NCBI GenBank assembly: GCA_019322805.1
Contig: JAHWIC010000016.1
Coordinates: forward strand, 1-29,395
Direction of reading: 5' to 3'
DNA from: Candidatus Woesearchaeota archaeon
Lineage (GTDB): Archaea; Nanobdellota; Nanobdellia; Woesearchaeales; JAHWIC01
Length of the DNA: 29,395 nucleotides
The notes below the pieces were generated by a model. The model had not been told where the DNA came from and made no database searches. It was given only the letters and a program-made list of their open reading frames with translations. Shown in pieces: positions 14,293 to 21,979 of this stretch (positions are counted from its first letter, which is position 1; each line of letters begins with the position of its first letter). The translations under genes and the position numbers were made by a program.

Positions 14293-15549
14293 TCAAATCA
14301 AACTTTCAAACACTCTATCCGGCTCTAGACTATGCCTCTTTATCATCACCATCGGATCAACAACCTGATGCTGCACCTCAATCACTGCAAGAGGATGTAT
14401 CTTCTTTATCTCTGCAACCAAAGAGTCGCGGGTAATTGAATCAAGCCTCTCAACCTTAAGCTGAGAAATCATATAATCGCTAAAGTAAACAGTTATTCCG
14501 CCATTAAAATCAATGTTCTTTATCTGTTTCAATAACTCTAAAAAATCCTTGTTAGTAAAATTCTTTCCATATTTCCTGCGTTCTTCATCACTTCCAGCCA
14601 CAGGACTAAATACTAAATCAAGAGCATCAAAACTAGAAGCAAGTTTCTCAATCAATTCGATGGAAGGCAGCTGAAAAAACTCATTCCTAACGCCAATATT
14701 ATATCTGTGCTCTAACAAATCAGACCAAAACTCCTTGCCAAGCATATCAAGGTCATGCGATAAAGCAACTGTCTGTGTGCGGTTCTCTAGTTTCTTGATA
14801 TCCTTAGCAACATCGAGCGAGCCCCTTACAATTAATTTATTCCTGGAATAAATAGAGGGGTAAACCCCTTTGCTTCCATCACAAACCCTGCAGTCATGAC
14901 TGCAGCCCTTAGCAATTAACAGCCAGAAATCAAACATCCTAAGATAAGCGTCGTGCTCATCCATAAAATTAATATCAATATAGTTATATCTATTAATATC
15001 AAAAGAACAATAACTTACAGGATTAATCCCATCCTTGTAAACAAGATTTGGAACAATAACCTTTCTGCCTCCAAGAAGTTTGTCAGCTAATAAACTAAAC
15101 GGCTTCTCAGAATCACCCATAATAACATAATCAATACAATCAAGCTTTATCAATTGCTGTGCAAAAATTGTAGCAGTCATCCCTCCGACAATTACCTTAG
15201 CAGAGGGCAGTACTCTCTTGCAAATCTTAGCTACATCAATGCCACTCTTCAAATGCACATACCAATGAAGGTCGATAAGAACAATCCTGGTATCAAGGCC
15301 CTTTAAACATTCCTCAACACCAAGGTCTAACATCGACCTTTTCAAAGGCATATTAATGCCCTTAACCTTATAGCCTTTCTCAATAGCCTTATTCAAGGTT
15401 CCAATCAAACCCATTGGAATAAAGGAATAATACTTCTCAGCATTATGGTCCTTAAGCTCAACATCATTATCAAATAAATAAAACTTATTAGAATCGTAAA
15501 CCTGCTTTCCAAAGGGATGAATATAAAGAATATCTATTTCTTCTGTCAT
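14293..15549 (-). CDS. B12-binding-domain radical SAM protein
   Basis: The 418-residue protein has an N-terminal Rossmann-like half resembling B12-binding domains (DILYIHPFG at residue 6, SFIPMGLIGTLNKAIEKGY, VLIDLHWYVHLKSG, VIVGGMTATIFA, DYVIMGDSEKP). A radical SAM half follows with AKGCSHDCRVCDG (Cys216, Cys220, Cys223, the CxxxCxxC cluster motif). No canonical DxHxxG is present, so cobalamin may be bound without a His ligand or not at all. Such proteins methylate or rearrange unactivated carbons in lipids, tRNA or peptides, but the substrate here cannot be told. A TATA-like TTTTTATATTT centred about 27 nt upstream of the ATG suggests a leaderless, single-gene transcript. Confidence 0.8.
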   Translation of the reverse strand: MTEEIDILYIHPFGKQVYDSNKFYLFDNDVELKDHNAEKYYSFIPMGLIGTLNKAIEKGYKVKGINMPLKRSMLDLGVEECLKGLDTRIVLIDLHWYVHLKSGIDVAKICKRVLPSAKVIVGGMTATIFAQQLIKLDCIDYVIMGDSEKPFSLLADKLLGGRKVIVPNLVYKDGINPVSYCSFDINRYNYIDINFMDEHDAYLRMFDFWLLIAKGCSHDCRVCDGSKGVYPSIYSRNKLIVRGSLDVAKDIKKLENRTQTVALSHDLDMLGKEFWSDLLEHRYNIGVRNEFFQLPSIELIEKLASSFDALDLVFSPVAGSDEERRKYGKNFTNKDFLELLKQIKNIDFNGGITVYFSDYMISQLKVERLDSITRDSLVAEIKKIHPLAVIEVQHQVVDPMVMIKRHSLEPDRVFESLI

Positions 15550-15584
15550 TAACTATACTAAATTTTAGAAATATAAAAACTTTG

Positions 15585-18500
15585 TTAAGAAACCAATTTC
15601 TCTGCCTGTTTCCTCTCTTCATATAGATCTTTCAGAGCCTCATAAACATGGTACTGCTCAAGAGGCTTCATTCCCATGTAAACAGTATGGATATCAACGT
15701 AAATTGATTTTGCAGTTTCAACATCAAGGCTCTCTAATGCTTTACGAGCTTCATCAATCTGGGCCATTATATATTCAATCTTATTCTTCATCACAGGCTT
15801 TCCAGTTTTAATTGCTCCTATTGCTTCTGTTATCTCCTTACGAGCCTCAACCTCTTCCTTCTCAAGTATGGGCTTTTCAAGCTTTGGGGGCTTAAATTTT
15901 ATTACCTTGCGACTAGGAACTTCTGCAGGCTTTCCAACACCTTTAGCTAGTTTTAAGCTTTTCAGGTCAGCTGCAAGCTCTTCAGCAGTTTTTTTCTCAT
16001 GAAGTCTCACATGAGTCTCAACTTCCTTCAATGTTTTGGCTTCTTCACCCAGCTTTAGCCCTCTCTCAGCTAAAGCTTCTGTAATACCTTTCCTCTTCTC
16101 CTCTGCTTCTCCCTCAAACACCTTCTTTTGTTCTCTCATGAGCTTGAGCCTGCTCATAAGCATCTTTCTTGTCATGCTGACATCAGTTGACTTATATGCC
16201 TCAAGAAGCCTTCTTGCTTCATCTATCTTCTTACCAGAAAGCCATCCCTTATTAGGGATTCCTTCGTACTGCTCGATCCTTTTCTCAATCTCTTCCAGAT
16301 TATCAAGATATTTTTCTTCTGTCTTTAACTGCTCAAGAATCTTATCGAATCTCTTATGTGAAAGAGAAATCACCTTTTCATCGGGAATATGAAGAAGTTC
16401 CTCGTGGGCAGCTATATAATTAAGATCTCTCTTAATCTTGGATATTAATGAGTATAATTCAGCAGGAGACGGCTTGAAAACAGGCACCCCCGGCTCAATC
16501 TTTGGTTCTTTGACTGGTTTTTCAGCAGGCTTTTCAACAGGCGGAGGAGGAAGCTCTTTCTTCTTGCTTATCTTCTCCATCAATACCTGATAGCGCCTCT
16601 TAGGTAATTCCTCAGCCTCTTTATTTCCAGGAGGAGGCGGCATCTCAATCTCAGGCTTTTCTGCTTCAAGCTCAGGCGCTTCTTCTGGTGGTTTTACCTG
16701 TACAAGGTCTAATTTACCCGAAACAACCTTTAGTTTCTTTGCTGGGTCAATGCCATAACTTTCCATTATTTTCTTTGCGTTCTCAAGCTGAGCCTCCACT
16801 GCAGGCTCCTGGGAAACACTGCTTTCTGCAGCAATATGCTCTTCGATCTCCTCAACCTTATCCAAAGCCTGTTTTATGAGGTTTAGCTTCTTTGTTACCC
16901 CTCCAAGTTTCCAGGAAGAAAAAGAGCTTAGCTCATCATCAGGAATTTGAAGGAGCTTCTCATTCTTAGCTATGAAATTAAGGCTTTTCTTTAACTCGGC
17001 AGATAGCTTTGCAAGCTCTGGTTTTGGCTTTCCAAGCTTTAGCGGTGGAGGAATAGCCAGTTTAGGTTCTATTTCTTTTTCTTTAACCGGCTCTTCTATC
17101 CTGGGTTTCTCTGGCTCAGGTATTTCCTCTGGTAATTCTGCCGGCTTTTGGATAAGACCCAGCTTAGCTTTAACCTCTTTCAGCCTCTTTGCTGGGTCAA
17201 TATTAGAAGCATCTATAACCCTCTTCAGGTTTTCAAGCTGTTTCTCAACAGCAGGAGCTTTTGAAACGCTGCTTTTTGCAGCGATGTGCTCTTCAATATC
17301 TTCAAGCTCATCAAGATATTGCTTCAAAAGATTAAGCTTTCCAGCTATCTTTCTGAGTTTTCTTGGAGCAAGAGCAGTTAGATCTTCATCAGACAACTCG
17401 AGTATTTTTTGGTTTTTGGTTACGTTGGCAAGAGCTACCTTTAACCTTGATGAAAGCTTTGCAAGCTCTGGTTCAGGCTTTCCCAGCTCAGGAGCAGATA
17501 TCTCTGGTTTTGGTTTTTCTTTCGGAACCTCCTCTTTTACCATGCCGGGCCTTAGACTTTTTATGAAGTCTATCCTCGCCTTAACCTCTTTTAACTTCTT
17601 TGCCGCATCAATATCAAAAGAACCCATAACTTCTTTTGCTTTTTCCAGCTGCTTCTCTATTGCCGGTCCTTTAGAAACACTGCTTTCTGCAGCGATGTGC
17701 TCTTCAATATCTTCAATCTCATCCAAACGCTGCTTTAGAAGAGCTAATTTCTTTGCTATTCCCTTTAACCTCCAGGAAGCCAGGGACTGCAGCGCCTCAT
17801 CTGATATCTGAAGAGGTTTTTCATTTCCAGCAACATAATCAAGAGCTCTTTTTAACCTGTATATCCTCATCGCAAGCTCTTTACTTGGAACACCTTCCCT
17901 GAGCTTAACCTTTGGCGGTGGAGGAACCTCAAGTTTAGGCTCTGCTATCTCTTTAACTGGTTCCTCAACCTCAGGCTCCTTTGGCTTTAGTTTCTCAGGC
18001 TTAAGCCCTAGCTTTTCTTTGGGCTCTTCTATCTTCGGTTTCTCTACAGCCTCTGGTGGCCTCTCTGGCTGTTTTATCTCCTCTTGTATAAACTTGAGCT
18101 TTGCATTAACATCTTTCAGCTTCTTTGAGATATCAATACCAAAAGAATCAATGAGCTTTTTTGCATCTTCAAGCTGTTTTTCTGCTGTTAACCCTTTAGG
18201 TATGCTGCTCTCTGCAGCAATGTGCTCTTCAGCGTGCTCTATATCATCCAAGCACTGCTTCAAGATGTTTAGCCTCTTGGTTACCCTGTTAAGCTTCCAG
18301 GAAGAAAAGGATCTTAACATGTCATCTGATGTTTGGAGGGGCTCTTCATTCTTCAGCGCGCACTTAAGATTTTTCTTTAAGTGATATGTAAGTTTTACAA
18401 GCTCTGGGTCAGGCCTCTCAAACCTTGGCTTAGGAACCTCGAGTTCAACCCCTGGTTTTTCCAATTTTTCTTTCTTTGGCAGCTTCTCCTTTACCTCAGG

Positions 18501-20255
18501 TTTTGGCTTTTCTGGTTTCTCTTTTACTGCCTTAAGCTTTGGAAGCTTTAATGGAGGTTTCGGCATTGCTTCTCTTGGCTTCTCGATCTTTTTTTCTGCT
18601 TCCTTGGCTAATCTTTTTATCAAGCCTACTTTCTTGCTTATCAGTGACCTGTCTTTCTTTATATCAATTTTATAGCTGTCAATAAGCCTTCTTGCATCTT
18701 CAAGACGCCTTTCTGCTGTCAAGGCCTTTGGCTTGCTGCTTTCTGCAGCAAGATGCTCCTCAATGTCCTCTATCTCGCCAATATACTGCTTAATGATGTT
18801 TAGTTTATTGGATATATCATAGAGTTTGCTGGAAGAAAGTGCACTTAACTTATCCTCAGGCAGCTCAAGAAGCTTTTTGTTTCCAGCCACGTACCTTAGA
18901 TGCTTCTTCAACTCAGACAGCTTAGGCAGGAATTTAGAGGTTTCTTCTTCAAGTTTTTCTTTTTTTTCTTTTGCTTTTTTGTGTTCTTTCTCCAATGCAC
19001 TAATCCGTTTTTTAACAGAGTTTATTTTTTCAGCAATTATATTTTTGGTTTTCCTGACATCAATCTTATGTTTATCCAGAAGTTTTTCTGCTATTTCCAG
19101 CTTTCCCTTTGTCCGTTTTCCATGAGGAACACTAGCATGAGCAGCAATATGTTCTTCAATATCTCCGATCTTCTCCACATGCTCTTTAGCAGCCCTTAAC
19201 TTATCCAATGCGCCATGAAGTTCTTTATGAGAGAATGCGTGCAATTTTTCATCAAGCTTCTTAAACAAGCCGTGGCTTTTGCTTATATGCTCAAGGCTTT
19301 CTTTCAGCTGGAATACATGCTTCCTGAGTTCGTGCTGTGAAACCTTAGCTGCAGGTAAAGCATGCACTTCTGGCTCCTTAGCCTTTGCTTCCTTTTTAGG
19401 TTCTGCAGGCAAAGCCTTTGCTTCCGGCTTCCTGATCTCTGCTATTTTTTTTAGTTCTTTTTCTGGTTTAGCAGCTTTCTTCTTCATGAACGTAAAAAAG
19501 CCTTTCTTTGCAGGTTTTGCCTTTAGTTTCTTTGGTGGCTTAGGTTCTATTTTTGGAGCAATCTTCTTTTTTGCGAATATAAAAAAGCCTTTCTTTGCAG
19601 GTTTTGCCTTTAGTTTCTTTGGTGGCTTAGGTTTTATTATGGGCTCTTCCAATGATTTTATTATTTCTTCTTTTTTTGTCTGCTCTTCACCCTGCCTGCG
19701 CTGGCGCACTATCATCTCCTTTTGTTTTCTTATTGATGTAAGATGGCGTATGATCTTTTCCCGTTTTTCAGCAGCACCTTGTTTATATGCCTGCAAAAGG
19801 GTTGAAGCTTCCTTTACCCTCTTATCAAGCAGCCACCCCTTTTTAGGAAGTTTCTCATAAGAAGCAACCTTTTTTTCAATATCCTCCAGCTCTTCAACAT
19901 ACCTCTTCTCGTCCTTAAGTACATCAAGCGCCTTAAGAATGTCCTTATCGGGCATGATTAGCAATCTGTCTTCAGGAGTGTAAAGAAATTTTTCATAGCC
20001 TAGAATATAATGGATATCCTTTCTAAGCCCAGATATGATTCTACTAAGACCATGCAATGAAGGAGAGAACTCCTTCTTCCTAAAATATCCCGGCGGAGGC
20101 GGAGGCAATAAATCCTTCACTTCTTTTGGAGGTTTTTCTTCAGAAATAGCAGGCAATGCCTCTTTTGAAGGCTTTTTCTTAGCCTTAGGAGAAGCTCTTA
20201 CTGGCTTCCTGGATTTAGAGATACCTCTCTTTACCTTGGGTTTAGATTTTGCCAT
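15585..20255 (-). CDS. giant helical-repeat, coiled-coil protein (1556 residues)
   Basis: The Lys-rich N-terminus (MAKSKPKVKRGISKSRKPVR) has no signal peptide or membrane segment. About eight related helical units of roughly 100-115 residues start near residues 68, 309, 443, 620, 793, 931, 1081 and 1269, joined by Lys/Pro/Glu-rich linkers. A typical unit has LAKLSxxLKxxLxxxAxN, LxxxPDDxLxxLSSxKLxxI, then IEDIEEHIAAESS and a GIDxAKKL segment. Units 1 and 8 share a distinct variant (KKGWLLDKRVKEA, NKGWLSGKKIDEA). A final domain (about 1471-1556) with EARKALESLDVETAKSIY is of a type seen at the C-terminus of other DPANN proteins. It is probably a cytoplasmic scaffold. A GAGGT ribosome site precedes the ATG. 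Function is unknown. Confidence 0.85.
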   Translation of the reverse strand: MAKSKPKVKRGISKSRKPVRASPKAKKKPSKEALPAISEEKPPKEVKDLLPPPPPGYFRKKEFSPSLHGLSRIISGLRKDIHYILGYEKFLYTPEDRLLIMPDKDILKALDVLKDEKRYVEELEDIEKKVASYEKLPKKGWLLDKRVKEASTLLQAYKQGAAEKREKIIRHLTSIRKQKEMIVRQRRQGEEQTKKEEIIKSLEEPIIKPKPPKKLKAKPAKKGFFIFAKKKIAPKIEPKPPKKLKAKPAKKGFFTFMKKKAAKPEKELKKIAEIRKPEAKALPAEPKKEAKAKEPEVHALPAAKVSQHELRKHVFQLKESLEHISKSHGLFKKLDEKLHAFSHKELHGALDKLRAAKEHVEKIGDIEEHIAAHASVPHGKRTKGKLEIAEKLLDKHKIDVRKTKNIIAEKINSVKKRISALEKEHKKAKEKKEKLEEETSKFLPKLSELKKHLRYVAGNKKLLELPEDKLSALSSSKLYDISNKLNIIKQYIGEIEDIEEHLAAESSKPKALTAERRLEDARRLIDSYKIDIKKDRSLISKKVGLIKRLAKEAEKKIEKPREAMPKPPLKLPKLKAVKEKPEKPKPEVKEKLPKKEKLEKPGVELEVPKPRFERPDPELVKLTYHLKKNLKCALKNEEPLQTSDDMLRSFSSWKLNRVTKRLNILKQCLDDIEHAEEHIAAESSIPKGLTAEKQLEDAKKLIDSFGIDISKKLKDVNAKLKFIQEEIKQPERPPEAVEKPKIEEPKEKLGLKPEKLKPKEPEVEEPVKEIAEPKLEVPPPPKVKLREGVPSKELAMRIYRLKRALDYVAGNEKPLQISDEALQSLASWRLKGIAKKLALLKQRLDEIEDIEEHIAAESSVSKGPAIEKQLEKAKEVMGSFDIDAAKKLKEVKARIDFIKSLRPGMVKEEVPKEKPKPEISAPELGKPEPELAKLSSRLKVALANVTKNQKILELSDEDLTALAPRKLRKIAGKLNLLKQYLDELEDIEEHIAAKSSVSKAPAVEKQLENLKRVIDASNIDPAKRLKEVKAKLGLIQKPAELPEEIPEPEKPRIEEPVKEKEIEPKLAIPPPLKLGKPKPELAKLSAELKKSLNFIAKNEKLLQIPDDELSSFSSWKLGGVTKKLNLIKQALDKVEEIEEHIAAESSVSQEPAVEAQLENAKKIMESYGIDPAKKLKVVSGKLDLVQVKPPEEAPELEAEKPEIEMPPPPGNKEAEELPKRRYQVLMEKISKKKELPPPPVEKPAEKPVKEPKIEPGVPVFKPSPAELYSLISKIKRDLNYIAAHEELLHIPDEKVISLSHKRFDKILEQLKTEEKYLDNLEEIEKRIEQYEGIPNKGWLSGKKIDEARRLLEAYKSTDVSMTRKMLMSRLKLMREQKKVFEGEAEEKRKGITEALAERGLKLGEEAKTLKEVETHVRLHEKKTAEELAADLKSLKLAKGVGKPAEVPSRKVIKFKPPKLEKPILEKEEVEARKEITEAIGAIKTGKPVMKNKIEYIMAQIDEARKALESLDVETAKSIYVDIHTVYMGMKPLEQYHVYEALKDLYEERKQAEKLVS
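19493..19546. repeat. 54-bp in-gene direct repeat, copy 1
   Basis: Positions 19493-19546 are identical to 19580-19633, an 87-bp (29-codon) period inside the giant repeat-protein gene. They encode duplicated PKPPKKLKAKPAKKGFF stretches in a Lys/Pro linker. The perfect identity marks a recent tandem duplication. Confidence 0.85.
19580..19633. repeat. 54-bp in-gene direct repeat, copy 2
   Basis: This is the second copy of the linker duplication described at 19493-19546. The 87-bp offset preserves the reading frame. Confidence 0.85.
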
Positions 20256-20319
20256 TAAATTACCTCTTTTTTACCCCCAATCGAGAATGAGAAGGCGCAT
20301 CCCTTTTTAAATTTTTCGA

Positions 20320-20553
20320 TTAGCTAATTTTAAGGATTTTTTCTTTAGACCTCAGTCCTTTCACAATCTTCACTTTGTTCTTAGTGAGCTTAGTAAAGAA
20401 TTTAACAATCTCAACATTAGCCTTATTTGCTTCAGGCTTTGCTTTTATCTCAATTCTATAAGCTTGTTTTTCTTTATCAAATCCCACTATTTTATTCTTA
20501 GAAGAATTAGGCTTAACAATAATCTTAAATGAGGAAGGAAAAGAATCAATCAT
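20320..20553 (-). CDS. DUF167/UPF0235 family protein
   Basis: The 77-residue protein has the YggU/UPF0235 pattern: FKIIVKPNSSKNKIVGFD, then YRIEIKAKPEANKANVEIVKFF with the conserved PExNKAN core, then VKIVKGLRSKEKILKI. It is a widespread small alpha/beta protein of unknown biochemical role. The ATG at 20553 overlaps the TFS gene by 8 nt, so it is the last cistron of the signal peptidase-TFS-DUF167 operon. It is expected to be cytosolic. Length is at the short end of normal. Confidence 0.87.
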   Translation of the reverse strand: MIDSFPSSFKIIVKPNSSKNKIVGFDKEKQAYRIEIKAKPEANKANVEIVKFFTKLTKNKVKIVKGLRSKEKILKIS

Positions 20554-20863
20554 ATTCTCTCCATGTATGGCCGCACTTAGTGCATTTCATAAACCTTGTA
20601 GCTGCTTCATCAGCAGCTCTTGTCTGTACAGTCCAGAAATAAGCCTCATCATTGCCGCATTTCTCACATGTAACCTTTATTTTTGGAAGAGAGTCTAGCT
20701 CACCCCTATCAAGAACCTCAACCTTTTTTTCTTTTTTTGTTATCGTCTCTTTTAGCACAGCATCGTCTGTCTTACTGCTCTTATAGCCGCAGCTGCACGC
20801 CAATAGTTTTTTATTGCCTTCTCTCTTTGGCACTAAAATAGAACCGCACTTTGGACAAAACAT
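20546..20863 (-). CDS. tfs: transcription factor S (TFIIS/RPB9-like)
   Basis: The 105-residue protein has an N-terminal zinc ribbon (CPKCGSIL at residues 3-10 with CSCGY near 28-32). Its C-terminal TFIIS-type ribbon carries CEKCGNDEAYFWTVQTRAADE, then MKCTKCGHTW. The acidic pair in RAADE is the catalytic tip that stimulates transcript cleavage by backtracked RNA polymerase. This is a diagnostic archaeal gene. The start is 1 nt after the signal peptidase stop and the stop overlaps the DUF167 start. Length is typical of archaeal TFS. Confidence 0.95.
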   Translation of the reverse strand: MFCPKCGSILVPKREGNKKLLACSCGYKSSKTDDAVLKETITKKEKKVEVLDRGELDSLPKIKVTCEKCGNDEAYFWTVQTRAADEAATRFMKCTKCGHTWREYD

Positions 20864-20864
20864 C

Positions 20865-21506
20865 TTAGCTCACAAACAACCTTATTAATTCAACAAATCC
20901 TATCTTTACCCAGCCTAACCAGGGCACGCGTACTTTGCTGACACCAATTATCTGCTCTGGGCTGATTTTTGTTTCATCAAGAAACAAGCTCTTTATTGAG
21001 TCTGGATTTGTTCTATAGTTATCTCCTTTTGTCTGAAAATAATAAACACCATCCTCTTCCCATTTCCTGACAACCCGATGGATTATTGGGTCAGGACGTC
21101 TGCTCCTGAAAACAATCACATCGCCTATTTTTATATCTTTTGGTTTCCTGCCTTTAAGGATCATTATGTCTCCCTTATTGAATCCATTAGGCAAAGAAAA
21201 CCCCAAAAAATCCTCTTTTGTTATATTATTATCAGCATACCATACGCCATCTCTTGACCACCATTCATCAAAGTCAGTATTGTGCTCCATGCTGCTTGAT
21301 ACAACAGCAACAATCGGATGAGATGTACTAAGCGCAAATCCCAGACCAGGATAAACAATAAACTTGATTAAAACAAATGCAAGGATTACATTAACAATCC
21401 AGCTCCATATGCTGTTGTCCTCCCAGATAAAATACCAAACCTTTCCCCAATATTTCTTGAGCTGCTTCTTATCAGGCTTTGTTTTCTTAAGCTTCTTTTT
21501 AGCCAT
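20865..21506 (-). CDS. archaeal/ER-type signal peptidase I
   Basis: The 213-residue membrane protease removes signal peptides from exported proteins. A Lys-rich cytosolic start (MAKKKLKKTKPDKKQLKK) precedes a transmembrane helix (about 37-58, IVNVILAFVLIKFIVYPGLGF). VAVVSSSMEHN carries the catalytic Ser before Met. IGDVIVFRS and PIIHRVVRKW supply the His that replaces the bacterial Lys, as in Sec11. FQTKGDNYRTNPD contains the conserved GDN. A second hydrophobic stretch lies near the C-terminus. It would process the many exported proteins encoded in this window. A TATA-like element about 27 nt upstream indicates a leaderless message shared with TFS and DUF167. Confidence 0.9.
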   Translation of the reverse strand: MAKKKLKKTKPDKKQLKKYWGKVWYFIWEDNSIWSWIVNVILAFVLIKFIVYPGLGFALSTSHPIVAVVSSSMEHNTDFDEWWSRDGVWYADNNITKEDFLGFSLPNGFNKGDIMILKGRKPKDIKIGDVIVFRSRRPDPIIHRVVRKWEEDGVYYFQTKGDNYRTNPDSIKSLFLDETKISPEQIIGVSKVRVPWLGWVKIGFVELIRLFVS

Positions 21507-21528
21507 ATTCCGGGTTTGGTAAGGAAAA

Positions 21529-21537
21529 TATTAAATA
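21529..21537. promoter_or_regulatory. central TATA element of a divergent promoter
   Basis: TATTAAATA is centred at 21533, exactly midway between the signal peptidase ATG (21506, minus) and the NMD3-like ATG (21560, plus), about 27 nt from each. A second TTTATAAA (21546-21553) could instead serve the minus-strand gene with an 18-nt leader. Confidence 0.5.
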
Positions 21538-21559
21538 CCTTTCGATTTATAAATAAATT

Positions 21560-21979
21560 ATGGAACAATACTACGAAGGCATTTTGCAATTGAGAAACCC
21601 AAATGGCCTTGTTATGGATTTTATCAACAAGCAGATGGAGAACAAGGAGGGGGTTTTTATATCAAAGCGTGTTAAGGTAATAAATGGTGTTGACCTCTAT
21701 TTTAGTTCTCAAAGATTCTTACAGAACCTTGGGAGAAAACTGCAAAAGACCTTTGGCGGTGAATTAAAGATAAGCACTAAGCTCCACACTGTGCATAGGC
21801 TTACAAGCAAAAGGATTTACAGGGTAAATGTTCTTTTTAGATTGCCTACAGTAAAGAAAGGCGACATTGTAAGAATCAGAGGAGAAGATTTTGAGATAAT
21901 TGGAATGGGAAGAAAGGTTATAGGAAGGTCGAAAGAAACAGGGAAAAAGGCAAGGCTTGAGTATGAGGAGCTACCCTAG
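21560..21979 (+). CDS. nmd3: short NMD3-like protein lacking the N-terminal zinc domain
   Basis: The 139-residue protein begins directly with MEQYYEGILQLRNPNG, the YYxxxLQLR motif of NMD3, the large-subunit export and assembly adaptor. It continues through LYFSSQRFLQNLGRKLQKTFGGELKISTKLHTVHRLTSKRIYRVNV, and ends with KKGDIVRIRGEDFEIIGMG, an SH3/OB-like strand set. Archaeal NMD3 proteins usually have an N-terminal Cys-rich zinc ribbon ahead of this core; none is encoded upstream here. It probably acts on the large ribosomal subunit. The stop overlaps the convergent DUF460 gene by 9 nt. Leaderless from the shared TATA element. Confidence 0.75.
   Translation: MEQYYEGILQLRNPNGLVMDFINKQMENKEGVFISKRVKVINGVDLYFSSQRFLQNLGRKLQKTFGGELKISTKLHTVHRLTSKRIYRVNVLFRLPTVKKGDIVRIRGEDFEIIGMGRKVIGRSKETGKKARLEYEELP

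Noticed and set aside
16972..17811. 279-residue plus-strand open frame
   Set aside because: It is antisense to the giant repeat gene and rich in Ser/Phe/Leu, as expected from the complement of Lys/Glu-rich codons. Several other frames on that strand have the same origin.
15585..20255. CRISPR-like or tandem-repeat array
   Set aside because: The repeated units are diverged coding repeats in one frame with variable linkers. There are no short identical repeats with unique spacers anywhere in the window.
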